From Euryarchaeota archaeon UBA91 (GTDB lineage: Archaea; Thermoplasmatota; Poseidoniia; Poseidoniales; Poseidoniaceae), in contig DAMU01000079.1 of NCBI GenBank assembly GCA_002499705.1, positions 1-35,521 on the forward strand: a stretch of 35,521 nt of DNA, given 5' to 3'. Of this stretch, positions 7,500 to 16,711 are shown piece after piece. A program made the position numbers and the translations under genes. Numbering within the stretch: position 1 is the first letter of the stretch; each line of letters opens with the position of its first letter. Under the pieces are notes generated by a model, which saw nothing but the letters and a program-made list of their open reading frames with translations, did not search any database and was not told the DNA's origin.

Positions 7500-8540
7500 T
7501 CACCTCTTCAGTTCACATTCAAGATGGACTGTTAGTCTGGTTTTCATTTCTTCCGTGAGGTACTTGTTTGACAGATTAGAAAACGCATTGAGAAGGAACC
7601 CACTGACGATAAGTGACTGAGATTCGTCAGGGCTCAAACCTCTGGACATGAGATAGTGCATTTGGTTTTTGTCAACGGGAGCGGTTGCAGCACCATGAGC
7701 GGCAGACACGTCATCGGCGAGAACTTCGAGTTCAGGAATTGCTTCAGCACGCGCTTTTTCTGAAAGAAGAAGATTACGGAAAACTTGGGAGGCATCGGTT
7801 TTGTTCGCACCTTCTGCGATGGTAAGCAGTCCTGTAGCGATAAAATGGCTGCTTCCTGAACAGGCAGAGTTCATCACTAAATCGGAATTCGTATGGCCAT
7901 GAAGGTGATGAATCTCGACATGTTCATCGTCATGTCGAGGGCCAACTGCATTGGCAGTAACCGATTGACGTATCGTAGAGCCCGTACCGTTCAATGTGCT
8001 TCGCAAATCGGATTTACAACGAAATCCGCCAATCGAGAGGGTGGCATGTTCCAGTTCAGCATCACGCTCTACAATCCAATCTTCACAACGTAGAAACTTA
8101 GTATTCGAGTCAAGTTCGTTGATGAATCCAAAGGAGAATTGAACATTCGGGTGAACTTTACCGGTAATGTGGATGCCAACCCATTCCGGCTCGCCAATGA
8201 GGTGGATTAAAACAACACATGATGCTTTTACATCAAGGTGTAAGTGGCCAACAGCAACATGCCCTGAAGCACGAGCGTCGATATGAATCGGTTCCGATTC
8301 TTCAGAGATAATGAGTCGGTTGTTTGAACCACCTGCTGATTGTAAAAATGCACGAGCAATGTCTTCATGAGTGGTTGCAGAATGGGAGATTGACTCCAAT
8401 TCATGTTCAGTGCTAAGTGAAAAAGTTACGTCATCGACTTCAGGAACTTCATCGGTTGAACTGGGGTGGATTCGAGGCCAAGGAGTGTAGCGCCACAAAT
8501 GTTCAGAACGAGGTGGAATAGCCATCTTCTGGTAGATCAT
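7500..8540 (-). CDS. sufD: SufD, Fe-S scaffold subunit
   Basis: SufD pairs with SufB and the ATPase SufC to assemble Fe-S clusters. The 346-aa protein starts MIYQKMAIPPRSEHLWRYTPW, matching the N-terminal helix of SufD proteins, and ends with the typical AHGAATAPVDKNQMHYLMSRG...SQSLIVSGFL region (~275-315). The β-helix core in between is divergent, as is common for SufD. ATG 8540 overlaps the sufB stop by 4 bases (ATGA); an internal ATG at 8525 is a less likely start. The next gene, sufS, starts 6 bases beyond the stop. Confidence 0.93.
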   Translation of the reverse strand: MIYQKMAIPPRSEHLWRYTPWPRIHPSSTDEVPEVDDVTFSLSTEHELESISHSATTHEDIARAFLQSAGGSNNRLIISEESEPIHIDARASGHVAVGHLHLDVKASCVVLIHLIGEPEWVGIHITGKVHPNVQFSFGFINELDSNTKFLRCEDWIVERDAELEHATLSIGGFRCKSDLRSTLNGTGSTIRQSVTANAVGPRHDDEHVEIHHLHGHTNSDLVMNSACSGSSHFIATGLLTIAEGANKTDASQVFRNLLLSEKARAEAIPELEVLADDVSAAHGAATAPVDKNQMHYLMSRGLSPDESQSLIVSGFLLNAFSNLSNKYLTEEMKTRLTVHLECELKR

Positions 8541-9943
8541 CCAATGGAACCCTCCATTTCCAATTCGAGTAATTTATTCAATTCAACTGCGTATTCCATC
8601 GGAAGTTCTCGTGTAAACGGTTCAAAGAATCCATTCACAATCAAGCCCATTGCTTCATCTTCAGTAAACCCACGACTCATGAGATAGAACAACTGGTCAC
8701 TCGAAACTTTAGAAACGCTCGCTTCGTGTTCCAAATCCGATGTCGAGTTTCCAATTTCCATGGTCGGATATGTATCGGAGCGAGAGCCCCCGTCGAGGAT
8801 AAGTGCGTCACAGACCACCTTTGAGCGGCATCCAGTTGACTTGGGCGTAACTTGAAGTAATCCTCTGTAAGATGAGCGTCCGCCATCTTTCGAGATTGAT
8901 TTAGAAAGAATATTCGAAGTTGTGTTCGATGCAAGATGGTGGACTTTAGCACCGGTGTCTTGATGTTGTCCTTTCCCTGCATAAGCCACGGAAATGACCT
9001 CTGCGTGAGCACCTTCGCCCTTGAGAAGAACGGAAGGATATTTCATTGTTAATTTGGAGCCGATGTTTCCGTCAACCCACTCAACTGTAGCGTTTTTGTG
9101 AGCAACCGCACGCTTAGTTACCAAGTTGTAGACATTGCTTGACCAGTTTTGAACGGTTGAATAGCGTATTTTCGCTCCTTCCATGGCAATGAGTTCTACA
9201 ACTGCCGAATGCAGTGAATCGGTTGAATAACTTGGGGCAGTGCATCCTTCAACATAGTGAACAGTACTACCTTCGTCAGCGATGATGAGTGTTCGCTCAA
9301 ATTGACCCATATTTTTCGCATTGATACGGAAATATGCCTGAACTGGCATTTCGACACTTACACCCTTGGGGATGTAGAGGAAAGAACCTCCAGACCAAAC
9401 GGCGGTGTTGAGAGCAGAAAATTTGTTATCACTGTGTGGGATGACAGTGCCGAAGTATTTTTTGACCAGTTCAGGATATTGCTTGAGACCTGAATCCATG
9501 TCCAAGAAAATGACTCCCTGTTCTTCAAGATCTTCACGTATCGAGTGATAGACTGCTTCAGACTCATACTGAGCAGTAACACCGCCAAGCCACTTCTGTT
9601 CAGCTTCAGGAATTCCCAATCTGTCAAAAGTATTTTTGATATCATCAGGAACATCATCCCAGGATTTCTCAGTTTGATCAGAAGAGCGTAAGAAATAGGT
9701 AATGTTCTCAAAATCAATCATGTTGAGTAGGTCACAATTTCCCCATTCGGGCATAACCCTTTCAGTAAAGTGTCGGAAAGCCTTGACTCGGATTTCAGTC
9801 ATCCACTCAGGTTCATCTTTGAGTTCTGAAATGTCACGAACGACTTGTTCTGAAAGACCTTTATCAAACCGAATAGTCGAGTTTTCTGGATCGTGGAATC
9901 CATAGCGATAATCGCCAATAATTTCTTGAGTTTCATCGGACAT
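8537..9943 (-). CDS. sufB: SufB, Fe-S scaffold subunit
   Basis: Core scaffold of the SufBCD complex. The 468-aa length is normal. Family stretches are visible throughout: DVPDDIKNTFDRLGIPEAEQ (~98-117), GSFLYIPKGV, AYFRIN, ERTLIIADEGS, VHYVEGCTAP, RYSTVQNWS, SDTYPTMEIGN and C-terminal YLMSRGFTEDEAMGLIVNGFFEPF. The Cys in EGCTAP corresponds to a conserved position in SufB. Start ATG 9943 lies 12 bases downstream of the sufC stop (9956). The gene is part of the six-gene minus-strand suf operon. Confidence 0.97.
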   Translation of the reverse strand: MSDETQEIIGDYRYGFHDPENSTIRFDKGLSEQVVRDISELKDEPEWMTEIRVKAFRHFTERVMPEWGNCDLLNMIDFENITYFLRSSDQTEKSWDDVPDDIKNTFDRLGIPEAEQKWLGGVTAQYESEAVYHSIREDLEEQGVIFLDMDSGLKQYPELVKKYFGTVIPHSDNKFSALNTAVWSGGSFLYIPKGVSVEMPVQAYFRINAKNMGQFERTLIIADEGSTVHYVEGCTAPSYSTDSLHSAVVELIAMEGAKIRYSTVQNWSSNVYNLVTKRAVAHKNATVEWVDGNIGSKLTMKYPSVLLKGEGAHAEVISVAYAGKGQHQDTGAKVHHLASNTTSNILSKSISKDGGRSSYRGLLQVTPKSTGCRSKVVCDALILDGGSRSDTYPTMEIGNSTSDLEHEASVSKVSSDQLFYLMSRGFTEDEAMGLIVNGFFEPFTRELPMEYAVELNKLLELEMEGSIG

Positions 9944-9955
9944 ATATTACACACC

Positions 9956-10699
9956 TCAAGCAGCCACATCAAGCCATTCATACCCTTTGTCTTCTAGGCG
10001 GAGCGCAAGTTCAGGTCCACCGGTTCGAACGATTACACCGTCAATCATTGCGTGGACGAAATCGGGCTTAACAAGATCGAGCAATCTTTGATAATGAGTA
10101 ATGATGAGGCAACCTGAATTAACAGCAACTTCGTTGATTCCTTGAGCAACAATTCGTAGCGCGTCGATATCCAATCCAGAGTCTGTTTCATCAAGCAGTG
10201 CAAGGTGAGGCTGGAGCAAGAGCATCTGTAAAATCTCGAGGCGCTTCTTTTCCCCACCGCTGAATCCGTCATTTACGTAACGAGAGAGGAAACTTTTGTC
10301 CATTGATAATTGCTCCATTGCGGCGTTTAGTTCTTTACGGAAAGCACGACCTTTTGGAGGTTCGTCTCGTACTGATGCTACAGATTTTTTGAGGAACGTT
10401 CCGACTTGAACTCCTGGAATTGATGCGGGATACTGGAATGAAAGGAACATACCGGCTCGGGCTCTCTCGAAAACTTCGAGCTCTTCCAGTGGTTGGCCCT
10501 TGTAGAAGATGCTTCCTTCTGTAATCACATAGGCCGGATGACCCATGACAACATTGGCTAAAGTTGACTTTCCAGCACCGTTTCGGCCCATTACTGCGTG
10601 AATCTCTCCCCGATTGATGATGAGGTTGACTCCGTTGAGAATCGGGGTTCCTTCAACACTGACGTGAAGATTTTCGACCCGTAAAATCTCATCTACCAT
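9956..10699 (-). CDS. sufC: SufC, ABC-type ATPase of the Suf system
   Basis: Soluble ABC ATPase that energises SufBD. From ATG 10699 it is 247 aa with Walker A GRNGAGKST (38-46), the SufC-specific signature FSGGEKKR and Walker B LALLDETDSGLD, in which DETDSGLD is diagnostic of SufC. In-frame ATGs at 10711 and 10738 also exist. GAGGAG lies 3 bases before 10711, and GGGTGA 4-5 bases before 10699. I chose 10699 because MVDEILRVENLHVSV gives the family N terminus. It is the first gene of the operon; its promoter is the TATA-like element at 10761-10768 shared with the divergent NifU-like gene. Confidence 0.95.
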   Translation of the reverse strand: MVDEILRVENLHVSVEGTPILNGVNLIINRGEIHAVMGRNGAGKSTLANVVMGHPAYVITEGSIFYKGQPLEELEVFERARAGMFLSFQYPASIPGVQVGTFLKKSVASVRDEPPKGRAFRKELNAAMEQLSMDKSFLSRYVNDGFSGGEKKRLEILQMLLLQPHLALLDETDSGLDIDALRIVAQGINEVAVNSGCLIITHYQRLLDLVKPDFVHAMIDGVIVRTGGPELALRLEDKGYEWLDVAA

Positions 10700-10760
10700 A
10701 CGCTCACCCATATACTCCTCGCGCAACTCCTTTATCAAGTGGTGTAATAATGCCCCATAT

Positions 10761-10768
10761 GATATATC
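10761..10768. promoter_or_regulatory. Shared bidirectional TATA-like element of sufC and the NifU-like gene
   Basis: GATATATC is a perfect 8-bp palindrome, preceded by CATAT. It lies about 50 bases before sufC ATG 10711 and 55 bases before the NifU-like ATG 10823, so it is near-symmetrical between the two starts. As a self-complementary TATA box it could direct transcription both ways. This is a prediction from spacing only. Confidence 0.5.
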
Positions 10769-10822
10769 AAGAACAGAGTCCCAATAATAGTATTCAAGAA
10801 GAAGGGGTTGTGAGCAAGCAAC

Positions 10823-11281
10823 ATGACCGACGATGACCTCGTTGCCAAATATGCTGCTGAAGCAAAGGCGGCAATGTCGTTAGAAGCAAAGCGTCGAATT
10901 GACGAAGCTACTGACCCTGTTGAAGAACAACGCCTTCGTTCGACTTCCCTTTTGCAGTTCATTGGAACAAGTGAGTTTGTGCCAGCGCTTCTCGCACGCT
11001 TAGGAGATGTACGTGCAGCTCTTGATGGACATGGTGGTGGGATTGCAGTTTCCTCTCTTGATTGGGGTGAAAGTGCTGCATCAGAACTCGATTTAGTTCT
11101 TGACCTGACCGGTGCATGCCTTTCATGCGGCGCAGCACCTGGAACACTTGAAGGGGTGAAAAAAGACTTGGAAGACGATGCCGAAATCTGCCGGATTCGA
11201 TTTTCATCCGCTTTACTCGATACTTTTGACGAGTTAGGCAGAGAATTCATTCTTGCCCATGGTGCTGTAGAATTTGTTTGA
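10823..11281 (+). CDS. NifU C-terminal-domain (Nfu-like) Fe-S scaffold protein
   Basis: A 152-aa protein. Residues 60-120 match the NifU C-terminal domain: DVRAALDGHGGGIAV corresponds to the family VRPxLxxDGGDV, and LTGACLSCGAAPGTLEGVKKDL carries the C-x2-C cluster ligands C99 and C102. Such proteins hold or carry 4Fe-4S clusters. Compared with short Nfu proteins it has an extra acidic, helical N-terminal 55 residues and a C-terminal 35-residue tail. The gene is divergent from sufC across a shared promoter region, which fits a coordinated role with the Suf machinery. tgtA follows after 54 bases. Confidence 0.85.
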   Translation: MTDDDLVAKYAAEAKAAMSLEAKRRIDEATDPVEEQRLRSTSLLQFIGTSEFVPALLARLGDVRAALDGHGGGIAVSSLDWGESAASELDLVLDLTGACLSCGAAPGTLEGVKKDLEDDAEICRIRFSSALLDTFDELGREFILAHGAVEFV

Positions 11282-11335
11282 GCATGGATTCTATCAACGG
11301 ATGGTTTGAAACACACAGATGGAGGGGTTTGCAGT

Positions 11336-13600
11336 ATGGGAGCATGGACGGATGGACCTCGCAAGGAACCGGCTCCATGCCGAGAGGCTGACACGGGATT
11401 GTTTGAGGTCACCTCTCGAGATGGCCGAGGGCGTTTAGGTCGATTGCATACAGCCCATGGCATTCTTGAGACGCCAGCATTGTTACCAGTGATTAATCCC
11501 AATATCCGCACGATTGAGCCTCGTGAAATGTGGGACAGATATGGCATAGGTGCCTTGATTACAAATTCATACATTATCTGGAAACATGAAAGTCTCAAAG
11601 AAGTAGCAACAAAAGAAGGCGTTCACACACTCTTGGATTATCCGGGTGTAATCATGACCGATTCTGGAACGTTTCAAGCCTACATTTACGGAGATGTTGA
11701 AGTTGGGGTTGAAGAAATTGTCGAATTCCAAAAAAGCATTGGCGTCGATATTGCAACAATGCTCGACGTCTTTTCACGCCCAGATATGACTGAAGAACAG
11801 GTTGCGCAATGTGTCAAAGAAACGATTGAACGCGCCCCTGCGAGTCTTTCTGCTGCCGGCCCCACCATGCTCAATGGGCCAATTCAGGGAGGGTTGTTCA
11901 AACATCTTCGCACGCAATCCGCTCAAGGCATGGGAGAGTTTGACTTTGCAATCCATCCGATTGGTGGTATTGTCCCCGTAATGGAACGACATATGTACAA
12001 GGACTACGCGAAAATTATGCTGGCTTCAATCCCCTATTTACCTCCAAATCGTCCAGTCCACATGTTTGGTTGCGGTCACCCAATGTTGTTTCCCATGTCG
12101 ATTGCTTTAGGTGCCGACTTGTTTGATTCGGCTGCCTATGCTCTGTTTGCACGTGATGGTCGTTTGTTAACACCATGGGGTACTCAAAAAATCGGAACAT
12201 TGGTCGAATGGCCAGAACGGATGCCCTGTGTTTCTGCCTACACGCCCGAAGATGTTCGAGCAATGGCAAAGGATGAGAAAACCGCTTTACTTGCTCGCTA
12301 CAACCTTGAAGTGACTCTGTCAGAACTCGACCGGTGCAAGCAAGCCATACGCGACGGAACCCTTTGGCGTTTAGCTGAACGAAGAAGTCATCAGCATCCG
12401 GCTCTTCGTGAAGCGTTCTTATGGATTTCAACAAGCCCGCATAACAAAAAACTCGACCTGCAGTTTTTAGATGAACTGATTCTTGATGACCGCGATGCTG
12501 CCCGTGACCGAGACCAAAATGCTGGGAAATGGGAAGACGCATGGGATTGGATTGTTCAATCTCAGGAATCACCACGTAAAGGTGGAGAGCCTTGGGGAGG
12601 AGAAGATACCCACGTGAGACCTCACATTAATGCTGCTAAAAAAGCATTGAGAAACCATTGGAGGCCTCAAAACAAATCTGGTCGAGGTTCCCAAGAAGTC
12701 TTAGTTGCTTATGGGACATCGGGGCCGTGGAGAGAACGTTTAAGCGATCTTATGGTCCGATTAGAACATCATTGCCCAGGCTTGGAAGTCATGATTCAGA
12801 CCCCCATCGGACTGCTTCCCTATTCTCTTGAAGACTTGAATCCATTTACCCATATTGATGGCCCACAGTGGCTGTGGCGACGTCGTCCAAATTCGCTTTC
12901 AATACGGGAGGAACTCGAACACTACGGCATGGGGGAGCGTAGGATTATCTTGGTTGATTTACTCGGAGACGGAATCCAATCTCGAGCCATTTCTGCACTT
13001 GAACAAGCAGGTGTTTTAGAAGGCAATGAAGATGTAAAAGTACATACTGAGCCAATGGAAAAAGAGCAACGAGAAAAAGCAAAACTTCACCTCCAACGCC
13101 GCCATGTTGCCGATAAAATGGTCCTCTTACTGAACATGGACGCTGAAGATGTAGAACTGATTTTGGAGGATTCCACATTCGTTGTCAATCGTCTAGGACG
13201 GGTGAAAAATGCGATTTTAGCAGATGGAACGCACATCGTAAGCCCTCGCCTCACCGATGGAGGCTTGTCGATTGCAGATGGTGGAGCCAAACAGATTCAT
13301 GCACATCGAACCACACCTCTACCTCTTGGGTTTGAGCAGAGCGAACCTGAAGCAAACCTCTCAAAAGGGCCTGCATGGGTGGTTGTAAACGACGATGCAG
13401 AACCCTTTGTTCGACAAGGGAGAAATGTATTCCATGGCTTCATTCTTGGTTGCGACGGTTGGATTTCTCCAGGAGATGGTTGTTTACTCGTCAACCAAAA
13501 GGGCGAACTTATCGGTCATGGTATATCTCAATGCACTCCTCGAGAAATGAGGGATTTCCGAAAAGGGGTAGCAGTAAAAACACGAGGCGGAATAAAATAA
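11336..13600 (+). CDS. tgtA: Archaeosine tRNA-guanine transglycosylase with C-terminal PUA domain, zinc site degenerate
   Basis: Exchanges guanine-15 of tRNA for preQ0, the first step of archaeosine synthesis. From ATG 11336 (GGAGGGG upstream) it is 754 aa; the TTG at 11306 is less likely. The TGT barrel shows D109 in TDSGTFQ, GPIQGG (181-186) and the catalytic D264 in LFDSAAYAL. An ArcS/TgtA-C-like region (~480-560) and a PUA domain (~680-750, SPGDGCLLVN...GVAVKTRGG) follow. The usual zinc motif CxCxxC is reduced to MPCVSAYTP (one Cys, C298) and the His of LHNL is Tyr322, so the structural zinc is probably absent. Catalytic residues are kept, so activity is still likely. It may be co-transcribed with the NifU-like gene. 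Confidence 0.93.
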   Translation: MGAWTDGPRKEPAPCREADTGLFEVTSRDGRGRLGRLHTAHGILETPALLPVINPNIRTIEPREMWDRYGIGALITNSYIIWKHESLKEVATKEGVHTLLDYPGVIMTDSGTFQAYIYGDVEVGVEEIVEFQKSIGVDIATMLDVFSRPDMTEEQVAQCVKETIERAPASLSAAGPTMLNGPIQGGLFKHLRTQSAQGMGEFDFAIHPIGGIVPVMERHMYKDYAKIMLASIPYLPPNRPVHMFGCGHPMLFPMSIALGADLFDSAAYALFARDGRLLTPWGTQKIGTLVEWPERMPCVSAYTPEDVRAMAKDEKTALLARYNLEVTLSELDRCKQAIRDGTLWRLAERRSHQHPALREAFLWISTSPHNKKLDLQFLDELILDDRDAARDRDQNAGKWEDAWDWIVQSQESPRKGGEPWGGEDTHVRPHINAAKKALRNHWRPQNKSGRGSQEVLVAYGTSGPWRERLSDLMVRLEHHCPGLEVMIQTPIGLLPYSLEDLNPFTHIDGPQWLWRRRPNSLSIREELEHYGMGERRIILVDLLGDGIQSRAISALEQAGVLEGNEDVKVHTEPMEKEQREKAKLHLQRRHVADKMVLLLNMDAEDVELILEDSTFVVNRLGRVKNAILADGTHIVSPRLTDGGLSIADGGAKQIHAHRTTPLPLGFEQSEPEANLSKGPAWVVVNDDAEPFVRQGRNVFHGFILGCDGWISPGDGCLLVNQKGELIGHGISQCTPREMRDFRKGVAVKTRGGIK

Positions 13601-13677
13601 CAACTCTAGAATGACGCACAAAAACGTGGTGTACTTCAAAGAGCGTCTTATACCTCTCAACTTTGAGGGGGAGTGCA

Positions 13678-14688
13678 ATGCAGGACGACCTTATCATCAA
13701 AACCACCAATTTGACCAAATCTTATGGTCCACATGTGGCGTTGAGTAAACTCAACCTCTCGGTCCCGAAAGGGGCTACTGGATTACTCGGACCCAACGGG
13801 GCGGGAAAATCGACTTTCCTGAAAACGATACTTGGATTAATCCAGACTACAGAAGGTGAAGGTACAGTTCTTGGCCTCGACATTCGCACCAAAGGAGATG
13901 AAATACGCTCACGTATTGGCTACATGCCAGAATATGACTCTCTCAATCCCGAGATGGAAGCGATTCATCAGGTTCGATATTCTGGAGAATTGCTTGGAAT
14001 GAATCCTACTATCGCTCTTGCCCGAGCACATGAAACCCTGCAATATGTCGGATTGGGTGAACAACGCTATCGAAATATCGGAAGTTATTCGACTGGAATG
14101 AAACAAGCAACAAAACTTGCATGTGCCCTCATTCACGACCCAGAACTGATCATCGCTGATGAACCTTCAAACGGCCTGGATATATCTGCTCGAGATTATA
14201 TGATTGATACATTGACAAACACCGTACAATCGGGAAACCGTTCAGTATTGATGGCGTCACATTTGATGGATGACGTTGAACGTGTGTGTGATAATTTTAT
14301 TCTTTTACACAAAGGTAAACTCGCTGCCCAAGGCCGAATAGAAGACCTCAAAGCATTTGACCGAGAAATAGAGATTCACGTATGGGGTGGTGCCTCTCGT
14401 TTGGAAGATGCAATGTTGAAAAAAGGCATGAGTGTCCGTAGAGAAGGTCGAGTAATGCGAATTCTCCACGAACAAGAGGACACAACCTCACTCATTTTGA
14501 GTTGCGCTGCTGAGGTTGGGGCACAAATCCGCAGAATGCATGAATACGAGGCGTCTTTGGAAGACTTGTTTCTCTCAATCATGGAAAACTTAGGCTATGA
14601 AGTCAAATCAAGTGAGGATTTGTTAGGAAACCCTCTCAATGCTCGCAAGGTCGATGCTCCTGAGCATATGGGTGGTGGTTCAGCTTGA
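13678..14688 (+). CDS. ABC transporter ATP-binding protein (first pair)
   Basis: A 336-aa ATPase subunit of an ABC-2 type transporter. Walker A is GPNGAGKST (38-46), the signature is YSTGMKQ (137-143), Walker B LIIADEPSNGLD (157-168) and the switch His follows in SHLMDD. The C-terminal ~110 residues form an accessory domain common in this class. ATG 13678 has GAGGGGGAG directly upstream; the in-frame TTG at 13663 lies in that Shine-Dalgarno and is rejected. It opens the five-gene operon, and its stop overlaps the TTG start of the next gene (TTGA). The substrate is unknown. Confidence 0.93.
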   Translation: MQDDLIIKTTNLTKSYGPHVALSKLNLSVPKGATGLLGPNGAGKSTFLKTILGLIQTTEGEGTVLGLDIRTKGDEIRSRIGYMPEYDSLNPEMEAIHQVRYSGELLGMNPTIALARAHETLQYVGLGEQRYRNIGSYSTGMKQATKLACALIHDPELIIADEPSNGLDISARDYMIDTLTNTVQSGNRSVLMASHLMDDVERVCDNFILLHKGKLAAQGRIEDLKAFDREIEIHVWGGASRLEDAMLKKGMSVRREGRVMRILHEQEDTTSLILSCAAEVGAQIRRMHEYEASLEDLFLSIMENLGYEVKSSEDLLGNPLNARKVDAPEHMGGGSA

Positions 14689-15722
14689 CCACTCAAGAAG
14701 AAACACTGCCTCAATCAGTTGAGTTCGCTGCTGAAGCACCAGTAACGGGTAAAGTTCGTCTAGAGGCTGCGTGGGGTTCGACGGAAGGAGATGAAGACCT
14801 TAGCGAAACGATGAGTTCGGCGCCAAAATCAGATGGGCAAATATTCAAGCAACAATACAAACCATGGAACGGAGAACTCAATCCAAGATGGATGCGAAAC
14901 TGGGCAATTCTTCGGCATCATTTACTCGGCGTTTTCAAGAAAGGCCACCGACCATGGGGAGTTCCGATTCGATTGTATCTCTTGGTCGTCTTTGTTGCCT
15001 CTCTTTCCGATGTAGGTATGACGCTGGTATCCGGACTTATCGGAGATTCAGGCCTTCATTCCGTATGGGGTGTAAGTCGAGATAATCTCTATGCTCACGT
15101 TCTTGGTTTCTTTCCGCGCAACATGCTCTACTATCCGGTCGTCGCCGCTCTCTTGGTTGGAGGTGTGATCTCTGAAGACCGCCAACATGGAACATCTGCA
15201 CTCTACTTTTCAAGGCCTATTACCCGATTTGACTATGTAGGCATGAAGTTCATTTCAGTTGCCCTCATCCAAGGATTACTCATCTTAGTGACATTAGCAC
15301 TCTACTATTTCGCTGAAATTGCGACCATGGGGAGGGGATGGGCATGGATTATTGACACCTTCCCGATGTTCCTTGCAACGGTATTCAGCGCACTCTTACT
15401 CATCTTCACCTATACCAGCATTGGGCTCTCCTTATCCAGTGTTTCAAAGGGGAAATTTTTCCCTGGAATTGCCTTACTTTCAATCATTCTTGGGACCAAA
15501 GTTTTAGCATTCATAGTCTCAAATCTCTTTGACCGTGAAATACTCTATCTTCTCTCTCCTTACGACTGCTTAGCCCATGTAGGTCAAGCCATAATTGGAA
15601 CTCAACCAACCTATGACCAGTATTCATGGACATGGTCATTAGCATCGCTTGTAGCGATGAATGGTGTAGCCTTGTATGTCTTGAGCACCCGTGTTTCATC
15701 AATGGAGGTGACCCGAGAATGA
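14685..15722 (+). CDS. ABC-2 type permease (first pair)
   Basis: A 345-aa membrane protein with a long polar N-terminal cytoplasmic region (1-100) ending in PWGVPIRL, then about six hydrophobic segments (for example near residues 102-122, 148-167, 188-211, 220-245, 255-280 and 315-333). The loop GVISEDRQHGTSALYFSRPITRFDYVGMKF is the ABC-2 motif in which an amphipathic helix contacts the ATPase. The start is TTG 14685, overlapping the previous stop by 4 bases with GGGTGGTGG upstream. It ends in an ATGA overlap with the second ATPase. Direction and substrate of transport are not evident. Confidence 0.88.
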   Translation: MTTQEETLPQSVEFAAEAPVTGKVRLEAAWGSTEGDEDLSETMSSAPKSDGQIFKQQYKPWNGELNPRWMRNWAILRHHLLGVFKKGHRPWGVPIRLYLLVVFVASLSDVGMTLVSGLIGDSGLHSVWGVSRDNLYAHVLGFFPRNMLYYPVVAALLVGGVISEDRQHGTSALYFSRPITRFDYVGMKFISVALIQGLLILVTLALYYFAEIATMGRGWAWIIDTFPMFLATVFSALLLIFTYTSIGLSLSSVSKGKFFPGIALLSIILGTKVLAFIVSNLFDREILYLLSPYDCLAHVGQAIIGTQPTYDQYSWTWSLASLVAMNGVALYVLSTRVSSMEVTRE

Positions 15723-16711
15723 TTCCTGATTTTGACCAACAAGGTAAAGCACAAACCCAGCAGTGGAAGCCTGAAGTGGCTGCGCCCGCTATTTTGCTGG
15801 AAAATGTATCAAAAAGTTACGGGCGCATTTTTGCATTATCAAACATAACTCTGGCATTAAACGGCGGAGTTACTGGAGTGCTGGGGATGAATGGAGCAGG
15901 AAAATCCACTCTGTTTAATCTCCTCATGGGTAAACTGAAAGTGAGTCAGGGCAGTGTCAAATTATTTGGTACAGACCCGTGGAAAAATCCAGCACCCTAT
16001 GCACGTGTAGGCTTTGTTCCAGAGCATGAAAAAATGTATGATTGGATGACCGGGCATGAGTTTGTATCTACATTTGCACGATTGAATGGCCTCACTCGAG
16101 ATGAAGCGAAAGGAGAGGCGGATAGGGTATTGGATTTCGTAAGTTTGACAGATGTTGCTCACAAAAAAATCGGACAATACTCGAAAGGAATGCGCCAACG
16201 TGTTAAAATCGCCCATGCATTGGTCAATGACCCGGAGTTGATCATTCTGGATGAGCCGCTTCAAGGCTGCGACCCACTGGCCCGTACGACCATCATGAAT
16301 GTCATAAGAGAACTTGGAAGAATGGGCCGAACGGTTCTGGTCAGCAGTCATATATTACAAGAAATAGAGCGAATTACTGAACAAATTATCATCCTTCATC
16401 AAGGTCGATTACTCGCCCTTGGCAACCTCCATTCGATCCGAGAGAGGCTGGATAAAATACCCCATCGGATTTCAATTCAAACTGATGACCCCAAAGCGTT
16501 AGCAAAAGATGTCATCGACATTGATGAGGTATTTGGCATCTCATTCCCTGACGGAAGAAATCTTTCCATTCAAACACATAATCTTGGTGCGATACATTCT
16601 CGACTCCCACGCATCATTGTCGATAATAACCACAAAGTGAGCACAATCGACAACCCTGATGATGACCTTGCATCCATTTTGGGTTATTTGACATCTGGAG
16701 GTGGAGTTTGA
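15719..16711 (+). CDS. ABC transporter ATP-binding protein (second pair)
   Basis: A 330-aa ATPase with Walker A GMNGAGKST (56-64), signature YSKGMRQR, Walker B LIILDEPLQGCD and switch His in SSHILQE. It differs clearly from the first ATPase, so the two pairs are not a recent duplication. The frame is open from 15626, but GGAGGTGACCC lies just before ATG 15719, which overlaps the previous stop (ATGA). That start is therefore secure. The stop runs into the next start as TGATG, showing tight coupling with its own permease. A heterodimer of the two ATPases is possible. Confidence 0.93.
   Translation: MIPDFDQQGKAQTQQWKPEVAAPAILLENVSKSYGRIFALSNITLALNGGVTGVLGMNGAGKSTLFNLLMGKLKVSQGSVKLFGTDPWKNPAPYARVGFVPEHEKMYDWMTGHEFVSTFARLNGLTRDEAKGEADRVLDFVSLTDVAHKKIGQYSKGMRQRVKIAHALVNDPELIILDEPLQGCDPLARTTIMNVIRELGRMGRTVLVSSHILQEIERITEQIIILHQGRLLALGNLHSIRERLDKIPHRISIQTDDPKALAKDVIDIDEVFGISFPDGRNLSIQTHNLGAIHSRLPRIIVDNNHKVSTIDNPDDDLASILGYLTSGGGV

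Noticed and set aside
10735..11598. A 287-codon minus-strand frame covering the NifU-like gene and the tgtA start
   Set aside because: It is Ser/Pro/Arg-rich antisense of two conserved genes; the plus-strand products match families.
12015..12575. A 186-codon minus-strand frame inside tgtA
   Set aside because: Shadow of the conserved transglycosylase reading frame; no family features.
13648..13654. TTATACC as TATA box of the ABC operon
   Set aside because: It is only ~25 bases before ATG 13678, which would place the transcript start at or inside the Shine-Dalgarno; left unannotated.
14040..16350. The two ABC ATPase genes as a tandem duplication
   Set aside because: Signature, flanking domains and lengths differ; similarity is at family level only.
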